A DNA stretch of 64,000 bases from Egibacter rhizosphaerae (GCF_004322855.1 NZ_CP036402.1:1426001-1490000); one strand, 5' to 3'; shown: positions 45,554-55,315, counted from the first letter of the stretch. Translations and numbers: made by a program. Notes: generated from the letters alone by a model not told the origin.

Positions 45554-46720
45554 TCAGAGCACGCCGGCCTCCTGCAGCAAGTCGATCGTGCCCTCGAGAT
45601 CCTCGAGGTCGGAGAGATCGATGTCCGGGCTCTCGATCTCCTCGACCTCGGGCAAGCGTTCATCCACCTCGACACCGGGAACGAGCGGGAACTCGAACAC
45701 CTCCTCGGCGAAGTACTGCTGCGATTCGTCGGTGAGGAACTCCTCGGTGATCGCCATCGCCGCGTCCTGGTGGTCGCTCTCCGCGATGACCCCGACGCCG
45801 GCGATGTTGATGAGGTTGCCGACGTCGCCGGCCTCGAGGAAGGCGTTCTCGACCGGAAAGTCCGGGTCCTCCTCGAGGAACCGGTAGAGGTAGTAGTGGT
45901 TGGTCAGGCCGACGTCGACCTCGCCGCGCCCGAGCGCCTCGACGATGGCCGTGTTGTTCTCGTATTCGGTGCCGACCTCGTCGATCCCCTCGAGCCATGC
46001 GAGCGTCTCGTCGTCACCGAGCTCGGTGCGCAGCGCCGTGACGTGCGCCTGGAACGACCCGTTGGGCGGCGACCAGCCGAGGCGTCCGTCCCACCGCTCG
46101 TCGGTGAAGTCGAGGAGGCTGTCGGGCAGGTCCGCCTCGTCCACCGCCTCGGTGTTGTAGGCGATGACACGGGCGCGCCCGGACGTCCCGACCCACGCGC
46201 CCTCCGGGTCGGCGAAGCGCTCGTCCACGCGGGTGAGCACGTCCTCGGGCAGCTCCGACAGGCGGTCCTCGACCTTCAGGGCGCCGAGGGCGCCGGCGTC
46301 CTGCCCGAAGAACAGGTCGGCCGGCGTGTTCTCGCCCTCCTCGAGGATCTGTGCGGCCAGCTCGGCGGTGTCGCCGTAGCGCACCTCGATGTCGATCCCG
46401 GCGCGGTCCTCGAGGTCGCCGATCAGGGGGCCCACGAGCTCCTCACTGCGCCCGGAGTAGATGGTGAGCGGCTCGCCGGTGTCCGTCTCGGCCGGCTCGG
46501 CGTCGTCCTCGGGGTCGGCGTCGTCCTCGGGGTCGCCGTCGTCCTCGGGGTCGCCGTCGTCCTCGGGGTCGCCATCGTCCTCGGAGTCGGCGTCGTCCTC
46601 AGTTGCCGCGTCATCGCCCTCCTGCGGAGCGTCGTCGTCCCCCTCGGCACAAGCCGACAGGAGCACGGCCAGCGCGGCTCCCAGGGCGAGCGCGAGCAGG
46701 ACGGTTCGGGCAAGGGGCAT
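45554..46720 (-). CDS. Iron(III) ABC transporter substrate-binding lipoprotein
   Basis: 388 residues. Signal with lipobox LLSAC, then an acidic linker of EDDGDP-type repeats (residues about 25-75), then a type II periplasmic-binding fold of the FbpA/IdiA class ([53 protein letters not shown] with paired Tyr typical of iron ligands). Anchored outside the membrane to capture ferric iron. Its own promoter overlaps an iron box, and GGAGGAACG precedes the ATG. Confidence 0.93.
   Translation of the reverse strand: MPLARTVLLALALGAALAVLLSACAEGDDDAPQEGDDAATEDDADSEDDGDPEDDGDPEDDGDPEDDADPEDDAEPAETDTGEPLTIYSGRSEELVGPLIGDLEDRAGIDIEVRYGDTAELAAQILEEGENTPADLFFGQDAGALGALKVEDRLSELPEDVLTRVDERFADPEGAWVGTSGRARVIAYNTEAVDEADLPDSLLDFTDERWDGRLGWSPPNGSFQAHVTALRTELGDDETLAWLEGIDEVGTEYENNTAIVEALGRGEVDVGLTNHYYLYRFLEEDPDFPVENAFLEAGDVGNLINIAGVGVIAESDHQDAAMAITEEFLTDESQQYFAEEVFEFPLVPGVEVDERLPEVEEIESPDIDLSDLEDLEGTIDLLQEAGVL
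46501..46600. repeat. 18-bp tandem repeats encoding the acidic linker of the iron-binding lipoprotein
   Basis: About five copies of GTCGTCCTCGGGGTCGCC with point differences, read on the minus strand as DPEDDG-type hexapeptides. It is likely to vary in copy number and acts as a flexible, negatively charged spacer between lipid anchor and binding domain. Confidence 0.88.
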
Positions 46721-46795
46721 TCGTTCCTCCAGTCGTGTTCGCGGGCGAACGTGGCACGAACTGGGCTGTCTCGCAGCGCCAGCCGACCAACTCAG

Positions 46796-46836
46796 TTAGG
46801 TAAGGTTACCCTAACTCAGTGTTCGGCCCGCCGCAA
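46796..46836 (-). promoter_or_regulatory. Iron-box (DtxR/IdeR) operator overlapping the lipoprotein promoter
   Basis: TTAGGTAAGGTTACCCTAA (46796-46814) matches the DtxR/IdeR consensus TTAGGTTAGGCTAACCTAA at 16 of 19 positions. On the minus strand the -10 TAGGGT (46808-46813) lies inside it and TTGCGG (46831-46836) is the -35 at 17 nt. Iron-loaded repressor should block transcription. Confidence 0.85.
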
Positions 46837-46858
46837 AGCGGCCTCCACCCTGGACCGG

Positions 46859-46924
46859 CTCCGTCCGGGCGGGATCGTGTGCACTATCGAGCACCACCCC
46901 GCCCGGGCGGGGTGGTGCAGGGAG
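46859..46924 (-). terminator. Terminator between the iron ABC ATPase and lipoprotein genes, copy B of the dispersed repeat
   Basis: A 28-bp perfect palindrome (46891-46918, 14-bp halves, central CCCGGG) begins 7 nt beyond the ATPase stop. It is preceded by a stretch shared with copy A at 4047. It separates the permease-ATPase transcript from the independently promoted lipoprotein gene. Confidence 0.75.
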
Positions 46925-47977
46925 CTACTGGGCCTCGCGCGGCGGGAAGGCCTGCACGGCGCGATCCATCGTCACCCGACAACGGTCGCCGACGGCCAGG
47001 TGGGCGACGGAGCCCAGGCGAGCACGCACGTGGCGTCCGCTCGCGAGGCGCACGAACAGCACCTGATCGTGACCGTAGAACTCGCGGTCGACCACGAGGG
47101 CGTCGCCCTCGGGGTCCGCTTCGAGGCGCAGGTCCTCGGGGCGCACCAGCACCTCCACCGGGCGCCCGTCGGCGGGCAGCGGCGTCACGAGCGGCAGCTC
47201 GCCGAGATCGGTACTCACACGCGTCCCGACGTGCAGGCCGGGCACGAAGTCCGCGTCACCCACGAACTCGGCGACCGTCCGGTCGACCGGGTAGCGGTAG
47301 AGGCCCTCGGGGCTGTCGAGCTGGTGGACCCGCCCGGCGTGCATGACCGCGACCTCGTCGGAGAGCGAGAGCGCCTCCTCCTGATCGTGGGTCACGAAGA
47401 GCGCGGTCGTCCCGGCGTCCTTCAGGATCCGACGCACCTCCCCGCGCACCTCGGCGCGCAACGCGGCGTCGAGGTTGCTGAACGGCTCGTCGAGGAGCAC
47501 GACCGTGGGCTCCGGCGCCAGCGCACGGGCCAGGGCGACGCGCTGCTGCTCGCCACCGGAGAGCTCGTGTGGGAATCGGGCGCTCTTGCCTTCGAGGCCG
47601 ACGAGGCCGAGGACCTCCCGCACACGCCGGCCGCGCTTGCGGGCCCGACGCGGCAAGCCGAAGGCGACGTTGCCCGCGACGTCGAGATGGGGGAACAGCG
47701 CGTAGTCCTGGAAGACGACGCCGATGTGTCGCCGCTCGGGCGGCACCCAGGTGCGTTCGTCGGCGACCACACGACCGGCGATCTCGACCAGCCCGTCATC
47801 GGGCTCCTCGAACCCGGCGACGAGCCGCAGGAACGTCGTCTTCCCGCAGCCGGAAGGGCCGAGCAGGCCGAGGATCGTGCCCTCGCGGACGGCCAGATCC
47901 ACCCCGTCCACCGCGCGCACGCCCTGCGGCCCGCCGAAATGCCGGGTCAGGCCCTTCGCGCTGATGATCGCGTTCAT
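46925..47977 (-). CDS. Iron(III) ABC transporter ATP-binding protein
   Basis: 350 residues. Walker A GPSGCGKTT, Q-loop VVFQDYALFPHL, signature LSGGEQQRVALARAL, Walker B VVLLDEPFSNLD and H-loop VTHDQEEAL, followed by a TOBE-type regulatory domain (VLVRPEDLRLEADPEG). FbpC type. ATG at 47977 overlaps the permease stop by 4 nt. Energises ferric import with the permease and lipoprotein. Confidence 0.95.
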   Translation of the reverse strand: MNAIISAKGLTRHFGGPQGVRAVDGVDLAVREGTILGLLGPSGCGKTTFLRLVAGFEEPDDGLVEIAGRVVADERTWVPPERRHIGVVFQDYALFPHLDVAGNVAFGLPRRARKRGRRVREVLGLVGLEGKSARFPHELSGGEQQRVALARALAPEPTVVLLDEPFSNLDAALRAEVRGEVRRILKDAGTTALFVTHDQEEALSLSDEVAVMHAGRVHQLDSPEGLYRYPVDRTVAEFVGDADFVPGLHVGTRVSTDLGELPLVTPLPADGRPVEVLVRPEDLRLEADPEGDALVVDREFYGHDQVLFVRLASGRHVRARLGSVAHLAVGDRCRVTMDRAVQAFPPREAQ

Positions 47978-49629
47978 GCGAACCCACCCAAGCCGTGCCG
48001 GCGGTGCAGCAGCAACGCCATCGGCACCCCGGCGATGAGCACGAGCAGCAGCGCGGGAGCCGCGGCCCGTGCGAAGAACGCTTCGTTCGTCGCGTTCCAG
48101 ACGTCGGTGGCCAGCGTACGCCCCCCGGTGGGGCCGAGCAGGAGGGTTGCCGGCAGCTCCTTCATCGCGGTCAGGAACACGAGCGCGCCCCCGGCGATGA
48201 CGCCGGGCCGGAGCAACGGGATGGTCACCCGCCACAGGACCTTCCAGGCGGGCTCACCGAGGCCGCGAGCGGCGTCCTCCAGGGAGGGGGGCAGCTGCAG
48301 CGCCGTCGCGCGCGTGGCACCCACCGCCTGCGGCAGGAAGAGGACGACGTAGGCGAACACCAGCATCGCGAGGCTCTGGTAGAGCGGGCCTCCCCAACGC
48401 GCCCCGAAGAACACGAGCGCCAGTGCGATCACGACGCCCGGCAGCGCGTACCCGAGGTAGGTCGCGCGTTCCAGCAGGATCGTGCTGCCGCGGCGGTACC
48501 GCACCGACAGCACCGCGACCGGGATCGCGAGAGCGGCCGCCGCGACCGCCGCGAGGCCCGCGGCTCGCACCGAGCCCCAGGCCGCGACCCAGCTCTGGCC
48601 GGCGAGCCGCAGGGGCTCCCCCTCGGCGACCCCCCGCGCCAACCAGTACCCCAGCACGCCCAGCGGCACCACCAGCGCCAGCCCGACGACGCTCGCGACG
48701 AAGGCCACGGCGGGCCACTTCCAACGGCCGAGCCGCACCGGGTGGGCGGTGCGCGTCGCACCGGAGCCAGCGCGGTGCTGGCGCGCACGCCCGCGGAACC
48801 GCGCCTCGATGAGGAGCAGCGCAGCGGTGAGCGCGACGAGGACGAGGGCCAGGACCACCGCCCCGGTCCGGTCGAAGCCCGCCCGGTAACTGTTGTAGAT
48901 GGCCCGCGTGAACGAGTCGAACCGCAGCAGGCTCACGGCTCCGAAGTCACTCAGCGCGTACAGGGCGACCAGGAGCCCGCCCGCCCCGATCGCGGGACGG
49001 AGCAGCGGCAGCGTGACCCGCCGGAACGTCGCCGCGCGCGACACGCCGAGACTGCGGCTCGCGTCCTCGAGCGACGGGTCGGCCCCGAGCAACGCCCCGC
49101 GGACCGTGAGCAGGACGTACGGGTAGCTCACGAGCACGAGCACGAGCACGGCCCCCGGCAACCCGTAGATGCTCGGCGGGACGACCGGCGTCAGCTCGGC
49201 GAGCACACCCCCGGGACCGAACGCCGCGATGAACGCGTAGCTCGCCACGTAGCTCGGGATCACCAGCGGCAGGGCCGCGAGGACGGTCCACGTGCGACGC
49301 GCCGGGAGGTCCGTCCGGGTGACGAGCCACGCGAGCGGCACACCGATCGCGATACAGCCGATCGTCACGAGGCCGGTGAGCAGCAGGGTGTTCGCCAGCA
49401 CGTCGACGGTCTGGGCGGACCGGAGGCGGTCGACCGCCTGACCCCCGTCGTCGAGGGCGCGCAACACGAGGTACGAGAGGGGCAGCAGCGCGGCGAGGGC
49501 GGCGAGGACCGCCGGGACCACCAACGCGACCGGCGGGCGCCCACGACGTGACGACTCGCGCGAGTCCCGTGGCGCCGACGCGGTGCCAGGTGGCGGCGCG
49601 TTCGGCGCCGGCGCGCTGGCGGTGGCCAT
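47974..49629 (-). CDS. Iron(III) ABC transporter permease (FbpB-type, fused duplicate)
   Basis: 551 residues, about twelve membrane helices in two homologous halves, each with an EAA-like loop (LEDASRSLGVSRAATFRRVTLP and LEDAARGLGEPAWKVLWRVTIP, both followed by LLRPxI or LLRPGV). ATG at 49629 with GGAGGAC 10 nt upstream; the longer frame would begin inside a candidate iron box. The two-domain single-chain permease is standard for FbpB/SfuB. Confidence 0.95.
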   Translation of the reverse strand: MATASAPAPNAPPPGTASAPRDSRESSRRGRPPVALVVPAVLAALAALLPLSYLVLRALDDGGQAVDRLRSAQTVDVLANTLLLTGLVTIGCIAIGVPLAWLVTRTDLPARRTWTVLAALPLVIPSYVASYAFIAAFGPGGVLAELTPVVPPSIYGLPGAVLVLVLVSYPYVLLTVRGALLGADPSLEDASRSLGVSRAATFRRVTLPLLRPAIGAGGLLVALYALSDFGAVSLLRFDSFTRAIYNSYRAGFDRTGAVVLALVLVALTAALLLIEARFRGRARQHRAGSGATRTAHPVRLGRWKWPAVAFVASVVGLALVVPLGVLGYWLARGVAEGEPLRLAGQSWVAAWGSVRAAGLAAVAAAALAIPVAVLSVRYRRGSTILLERATYLGYALPGVVIALALVFFGARWGGPLYQSLAMLVFAYVVLFLPQAVGATRATALQLPPSLEDAARGLGEPAWKVLWRVTIPLLRPGVIAGGALVFLTAMKELPATLLLGPTGGRTLATDVWNATNEAFFARAAAPALLLVLIAGVPMALLLHRRHGLGGFA

Positions 49630-49729
49630 ACGGGCGCATGTCCTCCGGTTGGCGCTCGAGTCCGCCGCGCGGCCGAGCGGCGTGCTGGGGTGCAGCCGCG
49701 ACGGTCCCTGGCCGGGCGTCGCGGACGAA

Positions 49730-49744
49730 CTAAGGCTCACCTAA
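49730..49744 (-). promoter_or_regulatory. Partial iron box upstream of the iron permease gene
   Basis: The minus strand reads TTAGGTGAGCCTTAG. The left half matches the DtxR/IdeR consensus perfectly and the right half poorly. Its position about 100 nt before the permease ATG supports coordinated iron control with the box at 46796. Confidence 0.5.
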
Positions 49745-49788
49745 CGAACGCCCACTCTGCCGTGACACCGCCGGCTGCGCAAGGTTTC

Positions 49789-49859
49789 GAGCCCTCGGGG
49801 GCGGTAGACACGTTGCGGGTGAGCCCTCGGGGCGGGGCATGACCCCTCGGGGGGCGGGG
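49789..49859. repeat. Three short direct repeats downstream of hpt
   Basis: GAGCCCTCGGGGGCGG (49789), GAGCCCTCGGGGCGGG (49821) and CCCCTCGGGGGGCGGGG (49842) are near copies. They fill the spacer 49745-49885 between hpt and the iron permease, which holds no gene, and may mark the insertion boundary or form a terminator. Confidence 0.55.
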
Positions 49860-49885
49860 CAGCAGACCGCGGTGCCCCGCAGCGA

Positions 49886-50545
49886 CTAGCCGGAGGCTCC
49901 GTAGACCTCGGGGCGCAGAACACCCACGTAGGGCAGGTTGCGGTAGCGCTCGGCGTAGTCGAGCCCGTAGCCGACCACGAAGACGTTCGGGATCGCGAAG
50001 CCCTCGTAGGTCACCGGCACGTCGGGTCGGCTCGGATCCGGCTTGGTCAGCAGGGTCAGGACCCCGAGGCTCGCGGGATGTCGCGCGTTCAGGCTGCGGA
50101 CGAGGTAGCGCAGGGTGAGGCCGGAATCGAGGATGTCCTCGACCAGCAGCACGTGCCGCCCGGCGATGTCGGTGTCCAGGTCCTTGAGGATCCGGACGAC
50201 CCCAGAGCTCTGCGTCGACGAGCCGTAGCTCGACACGGCCATGAAGTCGCACTGGACCGGCACGGTGACGTGCCGCGCGAGGTCGCTCATCAGCACGAAG
50301 GCGCCCTTCAGCACCCCCACCAGCAGCACGTCGCCGCCCGCGTAGTCCCGGTCGATCCTCGCGGCGAGCTCGGCGAGCCGCTGATCGATGCGCCCGGTGT
50401 CGATCAGGACGCTCTCGATGTCGGGGTGTTGATCCGACAGGACCTGCGGCTCGTCGGCGCGTGGGGTGTCGGGCAGCGGACTCGGCGCGAACGCGCTCTC
50501 GCCGAGGGCTTCGGCGGGCGGCTCCTCGGGCTGTGGCTCGGTCAC
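49886..50545 (-). CDS. hpt: Hypoxanthine phosphoribosyltransferase
   Basis: 219 residues with a 40-residue N-terminal extension. PRTase fold: [39 protein letters not shown] loop [17 protein letters not shown], and [20 protein letters not shown]. Salvages hypoxanthine and guanine. GTG at 50545 overlaps the tilS stop (GTGA) with GGGAGG 7 nt upstream. tilS-hpt coupling is conserved across Gram-positives. Confidence 0.97.
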   Translation of the reverse strand: MTEPQPEEPPAEALGESAFAPSPLPDTPRADEPQVLSDQHPDIESVLIDTGRIDQRLAELAARIDRDYAGGDVLLVGVLKGAFVLMSDLARHVTVPVQCDFMAVSSYGSSTQSSGVVRILKDLDTDIAGRHVLLVEDILDSGLTLRYLVRSLNARHPASLGVLTLLTKPDPSRPDVPVTYEGFAIPNVFVVGYGLDYAERYRNLPYVGVLRPEVYGASG

Positions 50546-52149
50546 GTCGACCTCCCGGTGGTCTCGAGGCTGGCGGCGACCAGCATGCCCGGTTCCCCCG
50601 CCGGCGTTGCCGCGGTGACCCACAGCCGCGCGCCGGCGGAGGCGTCGGGTTCGACCCGACGCGCCGCGACGCCGGGGACCCACACGGGCTGGTCGTCCTC
50701 GTCGACCACGACCGGAACGAGCTCGCGCGCGACGCGCGGCACCCCGACGTCGACGAGCACGTCCTGCAGCTTGCGCGTCCCGCGGCGCATGGGTAGCCGG
50801 TCGCCGGGCCGCCGACTGCGGACCGCGAGCCCGACCTCGAGTCCCGACGGCAACACGGTCCACCAACTGCCCCCGCGACGCGCGCGGGGTGGCAGCGGCC
50901 CCGGCGCATCCGGGGGCGGCTCGGTCGCGTCCACGACACGGGGAGCCGCCAAGCCACCGAGATCGAGTGTGGCCTGGCCCCGATGGTCCGCGGCGCCCTC
51001 CCCCCACGGCAGGTCGGCCCGCAACTCGAGGCCGAGCGGTTCGAGGGGCGTGACACCGGGCACGGCGACCGGGGTGCGCTCCAGCGGCGCGAGCCCCGCG
51101 GGCGCCGCGGCGAGCCATCCCCCACCCGCGGTCACGACGCACCCGCCGGCGATGTCGAGCGCCTGGCCCGACTGCAGGGACAGCGCCGCGGAGATCGCGT
51201 CGGCGGAGAGGCCGGACGCCCCGCCGCGCACGCTCGCGAGCACGAGCCGCAGCACACGACTGCCGAGGGCGCGGGGCAAGGCGGCGAGCTCCTCGGTGGG
51301 CAGCGCCCGCACGGGCCCCCAACGCGCGACGAGCTGACGCGCATGCGCCGCGGCCAACTCGTCCAGCGCGTCCGCGTCGTCGGCGGCCAGGTCCGCGAGG
51401 CGGGTGAGCACCGCGACGGGATCCCCGCTGCCGCCCGACAGGCGCGCGAGGGCCGGCAGCACCTCATGGCGGGCCCGCCAGCGCCGCTGATCCGGATCGT
51501 GGTTGGTCGGATCTCTGACCGCGTCGAGGCCCTCCCCCTGGACGAACCCCCGGACGTCGTCCCGCCGCAACCGCAGCAGTGGCCGAACGATGCGAACGTC
51601 GTCGTCGGCCCGCACCGCCTGCATCCCGCCGAGACCGCGGATGCCGGTACCGCGCGCGAGGTTGAGCGCCACGGTCTCCGCCCGGTCGTCGGCGGTGTGC
51701 CCGACGAGGACGTACCGGGCGCCCTCGGCGCGCGCCAGACGCGCGAGCGCCGTGTAGCGGGCAGCCCGCGCAGCGGCCTCGGGCCCCTCCCCCGTCGATG
51801 GCACGTGCACCTCGCGGACGTGGCAGCGCAACCCGAGCGCGGCGGCGTGGGCCGCGGCAACCCGAGCATCGGGGCCGTCGGGTCGCAGCTGGTGGCGGAC
51901 GTGCGCCACGGCCGCGGCCAGGTCGGGACGCGCCTCCACCACCAGATGGGCCAGCGCGGTCGAGTCCGGGCCGCCGGAGCATGCGATCAGCACCCCCACG
52001 CCGTGGGGCACGACGCGCAGCGCCGCGGATACCTCCGCCACCAGGCCCTCCCGTGTCTGGCCCGCGGGGGCGGCGCCGGGGGAGGGCGCGCCGGCGGCGG
52101 ACGCCGCGGCCGGCGGGACGCGCGCAGCGCCCTCGTCGAGTCCGTTCAC
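50542..52149 (-). CDS. tilS: tRNA(Ile)-lysidine synthase
   Basis: 535 residues. PP-loop [43 protein letters not shown], then the TilS substrate-binding and C-terminal domains ([22 protein letters not shown]). Makes lysidine at C34 of tRNA-Ile(CAU), essential for AUA decoding. GTG at 52149 overlaps the upstream protease stop (GTGA). The first 35 or so residues are low-complexity. Confidence 0.96.
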   Translation of the reverse strand: MNGLDEGAARVPPAAASAAGAPSPGAAPAGQTREGLVAEVSAALRVVPHGVGVLIACSGGPDSTALAHLVVEARPDLAAAVAHVRHQLRPDGPDARVAAAHAAALGLRCHVREVHVPSTGEGPEAAARAARYTALARLARAEGARYVLVGHTADDRAETVALNLARGTGIRGLGGMQAVRADDDVRIVRPLLRLRRDDVRGFVQGEGLDAVRDPTNHDPDQRRWRARHEVLPALARLSGGSGDPVAVLTRLADLAADDADALDELAAAHARQLVARWGPVRALPTEELAALPRALGSRVLRLVLASVRGGASGLSADAISAALSLQSGQALDIAGGCVVTAGGGWLAAAPAGLAPLERTPVAVPGVTPLEPLGLELRADLPWGEGAADHRGQATLDLGGLAAPRVVDATEPPPDAPGPLPPRARRGGSWWTVLPSGLEVGLAVRSRRPGDRLPMRRGTRKLQDVLVDVGVPRVARELVPVVVDEDDQPVWVPGVAARRVEPDASAGARLWVTAATPAGEPGMLVAASLETTGRST

Positions 52150-53240
52150 GCCGGACCCCCTGTCCGGGCCACCCACGCGTCGGGATCCGCCAGCTCGTCC
52201 CGAGTCGGCAGCAGCTCGGGGCCCCCCCAGACGCGGTCGAGGGTGGGTCGGCCGTAGCGGGCTCCGACATCGAGCCAGAACCGCTCGCCCACGCGGTACT
52301 GCTCCGCCTTCATCCCGAGGCCGAGCGCCTGCCGGATCGCGCGGTCGCCGCCACGGGCACGACGCCGGTTCAGGAGCCGCCGCACCCCGCCCGCGTCCAG
52401 GGGCTGGTCACCCTCGGCCAGGACCTCGGCCCCCCAATCCATCACGACGTTGCCGTGTCCCTCGAGCAGCGTCATGAGCGCCTGCGCCCGATCGAGGATC
52501 TCGCGCTGATGCTCGGTGAGGACGAGGCCGAGCAGTTCCTGCGGCTCGCGGACGCGCTCGGGGCGGCGGGCCAGCTCGGAGGCGCGGTGGGCGAACTCGC
52601 GCAAGCGCTCCGGATCCAACCGGGCTTCGGCGAGGTACTCGTCGACGAGGCCGCGCAGGTGGGGCCGCAGCCACGGCACCGCCTCGAACTGCAGGAAGTG
52701 CGCCACCTCGTGCAGGCAGATGCCGAGACGCAGCTCGCCGGCCGCGACCCCGCTGCCCGGCAGCAGCTCCCGCTCGACCTGCAGCAGGTTCGGACCCACG
52801 AGGGTGAGGCGGCCCTGCGCCACGCCCTCGGGCAGGAAGACCTCGTACTGGCCGAGCACGCGCCGCGCCAGGTACCCGAAGACGGTGCCGAGCTGGGCCG
52901 CGAGCGCGCGGCGGGCGACCGCGCGAGGCAGGCCGCTCGTACGGAGCAGCCGGTCGGCCGCGGGATCGAGGAGCACCGCGAGACTGGAGACGTTGCCGCG
53001 GATCCACGCCCGGCGACCGACCACCCGACCGGTCGCGGGAGCGAGCCCGTCGCCGAGACCGGTGACCCGCCGCGCGGCCTCGTCCGCGATCGCCAGCCGC
53101 GCGTCGATGTCGCCCCGCAGGTCCGCGACCTCGGCGGCACCGACGGCGGGCTGGCCGGTTCCGCCGAGGGTCCACGCGACCCGCTCGGCGAGGGACCAGT
53201 CGGCCAACGCCGCGCCGGCCTCCGGGTCATGACTGCTCAT
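52146..53240 (-). CDS. Zinc-dependent metalloprotease-like protein, DUF2342 family
   Basis: 364 residues from ATG at 53240 with GGAGGG. It contains LGICLHEVAHFLQFEAVPWL (HExxH), a downstream Glu-bearing helix, LMTLLEGHGNVVMDWGAEVL and RRLLNRRRARGG, features of the actinobacterial DUF2342 family sometimes labelled F420-biosynthesis-associated. No export signal. Its place directly before tilS-hpt is conserved in actinobacteria. Substrate unknown. Confidence 0.92.
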   Translation of the reverse strand: MSSHDPEAGAALADWSLAERVAWTLGGTGQPAVGAAEVADLRGDIDARLAIADEAARRVTGLGDGLAPATGRVVGRRAWIRGNVSSLAVLLDPAADRLLRTSGLPRAVARRALAAQLGTVFGYLARRVLGQYEVFLPEGVAQGRLTLVGPNLLQVERELLPGSGVAAGELRLGICLHEVAHFLQFEAVPWLRPHLRGLVDEYLAEARLDPERLREFAHRASELARRPERVREPQELLGLVLTEHQREILDRAQALMTLLEGHGNVVMDWGAEVLAEGDQPLDAGGVRRLLNRRRARGGDRAIRQALGLGMKAEQYRVGERFWLDVGARYGRPTLDRVWGGPELLPTRDELADPDAWVARTGGPA

Positions 53241-53363
53241 GCCGCCCTCCTGCGTCGGCCCTGCCCCGGTCGGCGTGCGTGCCGGGGCGAGCGGTGCCAG
53301 CGGCGGACGACGACGCCGCCCGTCGCGCCGGCTCACGTGGCGAGGTGGCCGAGCAGCATGGCG

Positions 53364-53729
53364 TCAGCGTGACGCGCCCTCCTCCTCGTCCTCGCGAGCG
53401 AAGCGCGGCTGGTAGACGAGGTACGCGGTCGCGAGCACCGTGACGAGGATGAAGCCGATGATCAGCAGCGGGCGGGTGAGCCAGCGGAACCAGCTCGGCT
53501 CCTCGTAGGTCTCCGGGCAGTAGTCGGCCCCGGGCTGGTCCTCGGCGCAGACCTCCTCGAAGTCGGGGGGCTCGACCTCCTCCTCCTCGAACTCCTCGAG
53601 TTCCTCGTCGTCGACCTCTGCGGTCGCGGCCGGGGCGACGAGCACCGCCAACAGTGAGAGCACGAGCGCCAGCACGCCGAGCACGGCGAGCAGGTCGGAG
53701 AACCGGACGCCGAGTCGGCGCGCGGGCAT
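53364..53729 (-). CDS. Small membrane protein with acidic central segment
   Basis: 121 residues. Membrane helix or signal near residues 11-36 (LLAVLGVLALVLSLLAVLVAPAA), a run of Glu/Asp (EELEEFEEEEVEPPDFEE), a Cys pair (VCAEDQPGADYCPET), a second helix (PLLIIGFILVTVLATAYLVY) and a charged tail. ATG at 53729 with CGGAGG. The two extracytoplasmic Cys could form a disulfide. No family recognised. Confidence 0.75.
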   Translation of the reverse strand: MPARRLGVRFSDLLAVLGVLALVLSLLAVLVAPAATAEVDDEELEEFEEEEVEPPDFEEVCAEDQPGADYCPETYEEPSWFRWLTRPLLIIGFILVTVLATAYLVYQPRFAREDEEEGASR

Positions 53730-53931
53730 GGCCACCTCCGGGTCGGGTCCTTGTGTCCAGCGCCGATCGCCCACCATGCCGCGGACGGGTTCGCCCCGGC
53801 CGACGAGACGGGCTGCGGCAAGCCGCGAGTCTACTGGCTGCTCGCCCCGACGCGAGCCGGCCGCGAGAGGGCGGGTGCGCCTCGGCGGTCGCCCACTCGG
53901 ACGGTGGGCTACCGAAGGCTCGGCGTCGGCC

Positions 53932-54570
53932 TCAGCGGGAGGCCTGCTCCTGGCCGGAGAGTTCCGCGAAGAGGTCGGCCATCTGCGATCCGTCGAGCAT
54001 GGCGTGGCGCGACTGGACGACGCCGTCGCTGTCCACCGCCACCCAGTACGGGTAGACGGTGAGGCCGAACGTCTCGGCGAGGCTGTCGCTGCCGTCGTCG
54101 ACGACGACGTCGGGCGCCCATCCGAGGGAATCGAGCCACTCGTCGGGCGGATAGTTGTCGCGGTTGCGGTCGATGGCCGTGGCGACGCTCACCACGTTGA
54201 CGTCGTCGGGGACGTCGCCCGCATCGATCAGCTCCTGGAGCTCGGGGGCCTCCTGCTGGCAGGCGGGACACCAATGGGCCAGGAACAAGTAGGCGGTCGC
54301 CTCGTCGCCCGAGTAGTCGACGGTCACCGGGTCACCGTCGAAGTCCTCCCCCTCCACGGTCGGTGCCTGCTCACCGACGGCGGCGTCCTCGCCCGTCTCC
54401 TGCTCGTAGGCCGGCAGGTCCTCGCCCTCGATGCTGACCGCGCCCGTGTCGCCGCCTCCGCTGGTGAGCAGCACGGCGAACAAGCCGATCCCCGCCACCA
54501 CGGCGACGCCGACGGGCACGATCGGGGGGATCCCGCCCTTCTTCTTGCGTCTGCGGCTCGTCGTGGACAT
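53932..54570 (-). CDS. Membrane-anchored thioredoxin-fold protein
   Basis: 212 residues. Basic N-terminus, one membrane anchor (VPVGVAVVAGIGLFAVLLTSGG), then an extracytoplasmic thioredoxin fold with active site LFLAHWCPACQQE and cis-Pro region VYPYWVAVDSDG. Likely a TlpA/DsbE/DsbA-like thiol oxidoreductase of the cell envelope. ATG at 54570. The next gene upstream encodes a DsbB-like oxidase, which would recycle it. Confidence 0.9.
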   Translation of the reverse strand: MSTTSRRRKKKGGIPPIVPVGVAVVAGIGLFAVLLTSGGGDTGAVSIEGEDLPAYEQETGEDAAVGEQAPTVEGEDFDGDPVTVDYSGDEATAYLFLAHWCPACQQEAPELQELIDAGDVPDDVNVVSVATAIDRNRDNYPPDEWLDSLGWAPDVVVDDGSDSLAETFGLTVYPYWVAVDSDGVVQSRHAMLDGSQMADLFAELSGQEQASR

Positions 54571-54733
54571 CGCGCGTCTCCTCCACTGCTCGGTCGAGAC
54601 GGTCGGGCGGATCGTCGTCCGACCGTCCGCATCCTTACTGGACTCCTACCCTGATGGTGCCCTCACCGCCTCGCGGTCGCCATCCGCGCCCTCCGGCGGA
54701 CCTGATCAGGATCCGCGCCTGGTCACGGCGACC

Positions 54734-55315
54734 TCAGTCGGGCTGGCGCTCCGAGCGGTTGCCGACCTCCTCGCGGGCTCCCTGCCGGTCCCGGTCGACC
54801 GCGACGTACACGAGGGCGGCGACGGCAGCGAACCCGGCGAGCGCCATGAACGGCAAGGACACGAAGCCGAAGACGCGGAAGTCGGCGACGCCGCAGCCGC
54901 CGCCCGCCTCACAAACGACCGTGCCCTCGGCCGGAAGCCATTCGAGGAGGTAGTGGGCGATCGCGATCACCGCCCCGATCCCCGTGAGCGGCCAGGCGTA
55001 CCAGCGCACCCCGGCATCCCGCCGCACGGCGGCGACGCCGAGGAGGATCACCAGCGGGTACATCGCGATCCGCTGGTACCAGCACAGCGGGCACGGCTGG
55101 AAGCCGACCACGTCGGAGTAGTACAGGCTGCCCGCGGTGGCCCCCGCGGCGATGACCGCTGCGACCGGCAACGCGGCGTCACCCACGGCCTCGCGCGCCG
55201 CCGGCCAGCCGCGATGGGGCGAGACCAACCGCGCACCAGCGAGCCCGAGCGCGAGGCCCGCGGCGGCGAGCGCCAGCAACGCGAAGAACGTCGACATCGT
55301 CATGACATCCGGCAT
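54734..55315 (-). CDS. DsbB/BdbC-family disulfide bond formation protein
   Basis: 193 residues, four membrane helices. The DsbB motif GFQPCPLCWYQRIAMYPL gives the first Cys-x2-Cys pair, and VVCEAGGGCGVADFRVFGFVSLPFM gives the second pair in the next loop. It passes electrons from dithiol oxidases to quinone. ATG at 55315 (or GTG at 55318) lies about 8 nt after TACGCT (55324-55329), so initiation is probably leaderless. Confidence 0.92.
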   Translation of the reverse strand: MPDVMTMSTFFALLALAAAGLALGLAGARLVSPHRGWPAAREAVGDAALPVAAVIAAGATAGSLYYSDVVGFQPCPLCWYQRIAMYPLVILLGVAAVRRDAGVRWYAWPLTGIGAVIAIAHYLLEWLPAEGTVVCEAGGGCGVADFRVFGFVSLPFMALAGFAAVAALVYVAVDRDRQGAREEVGNRSERQPD

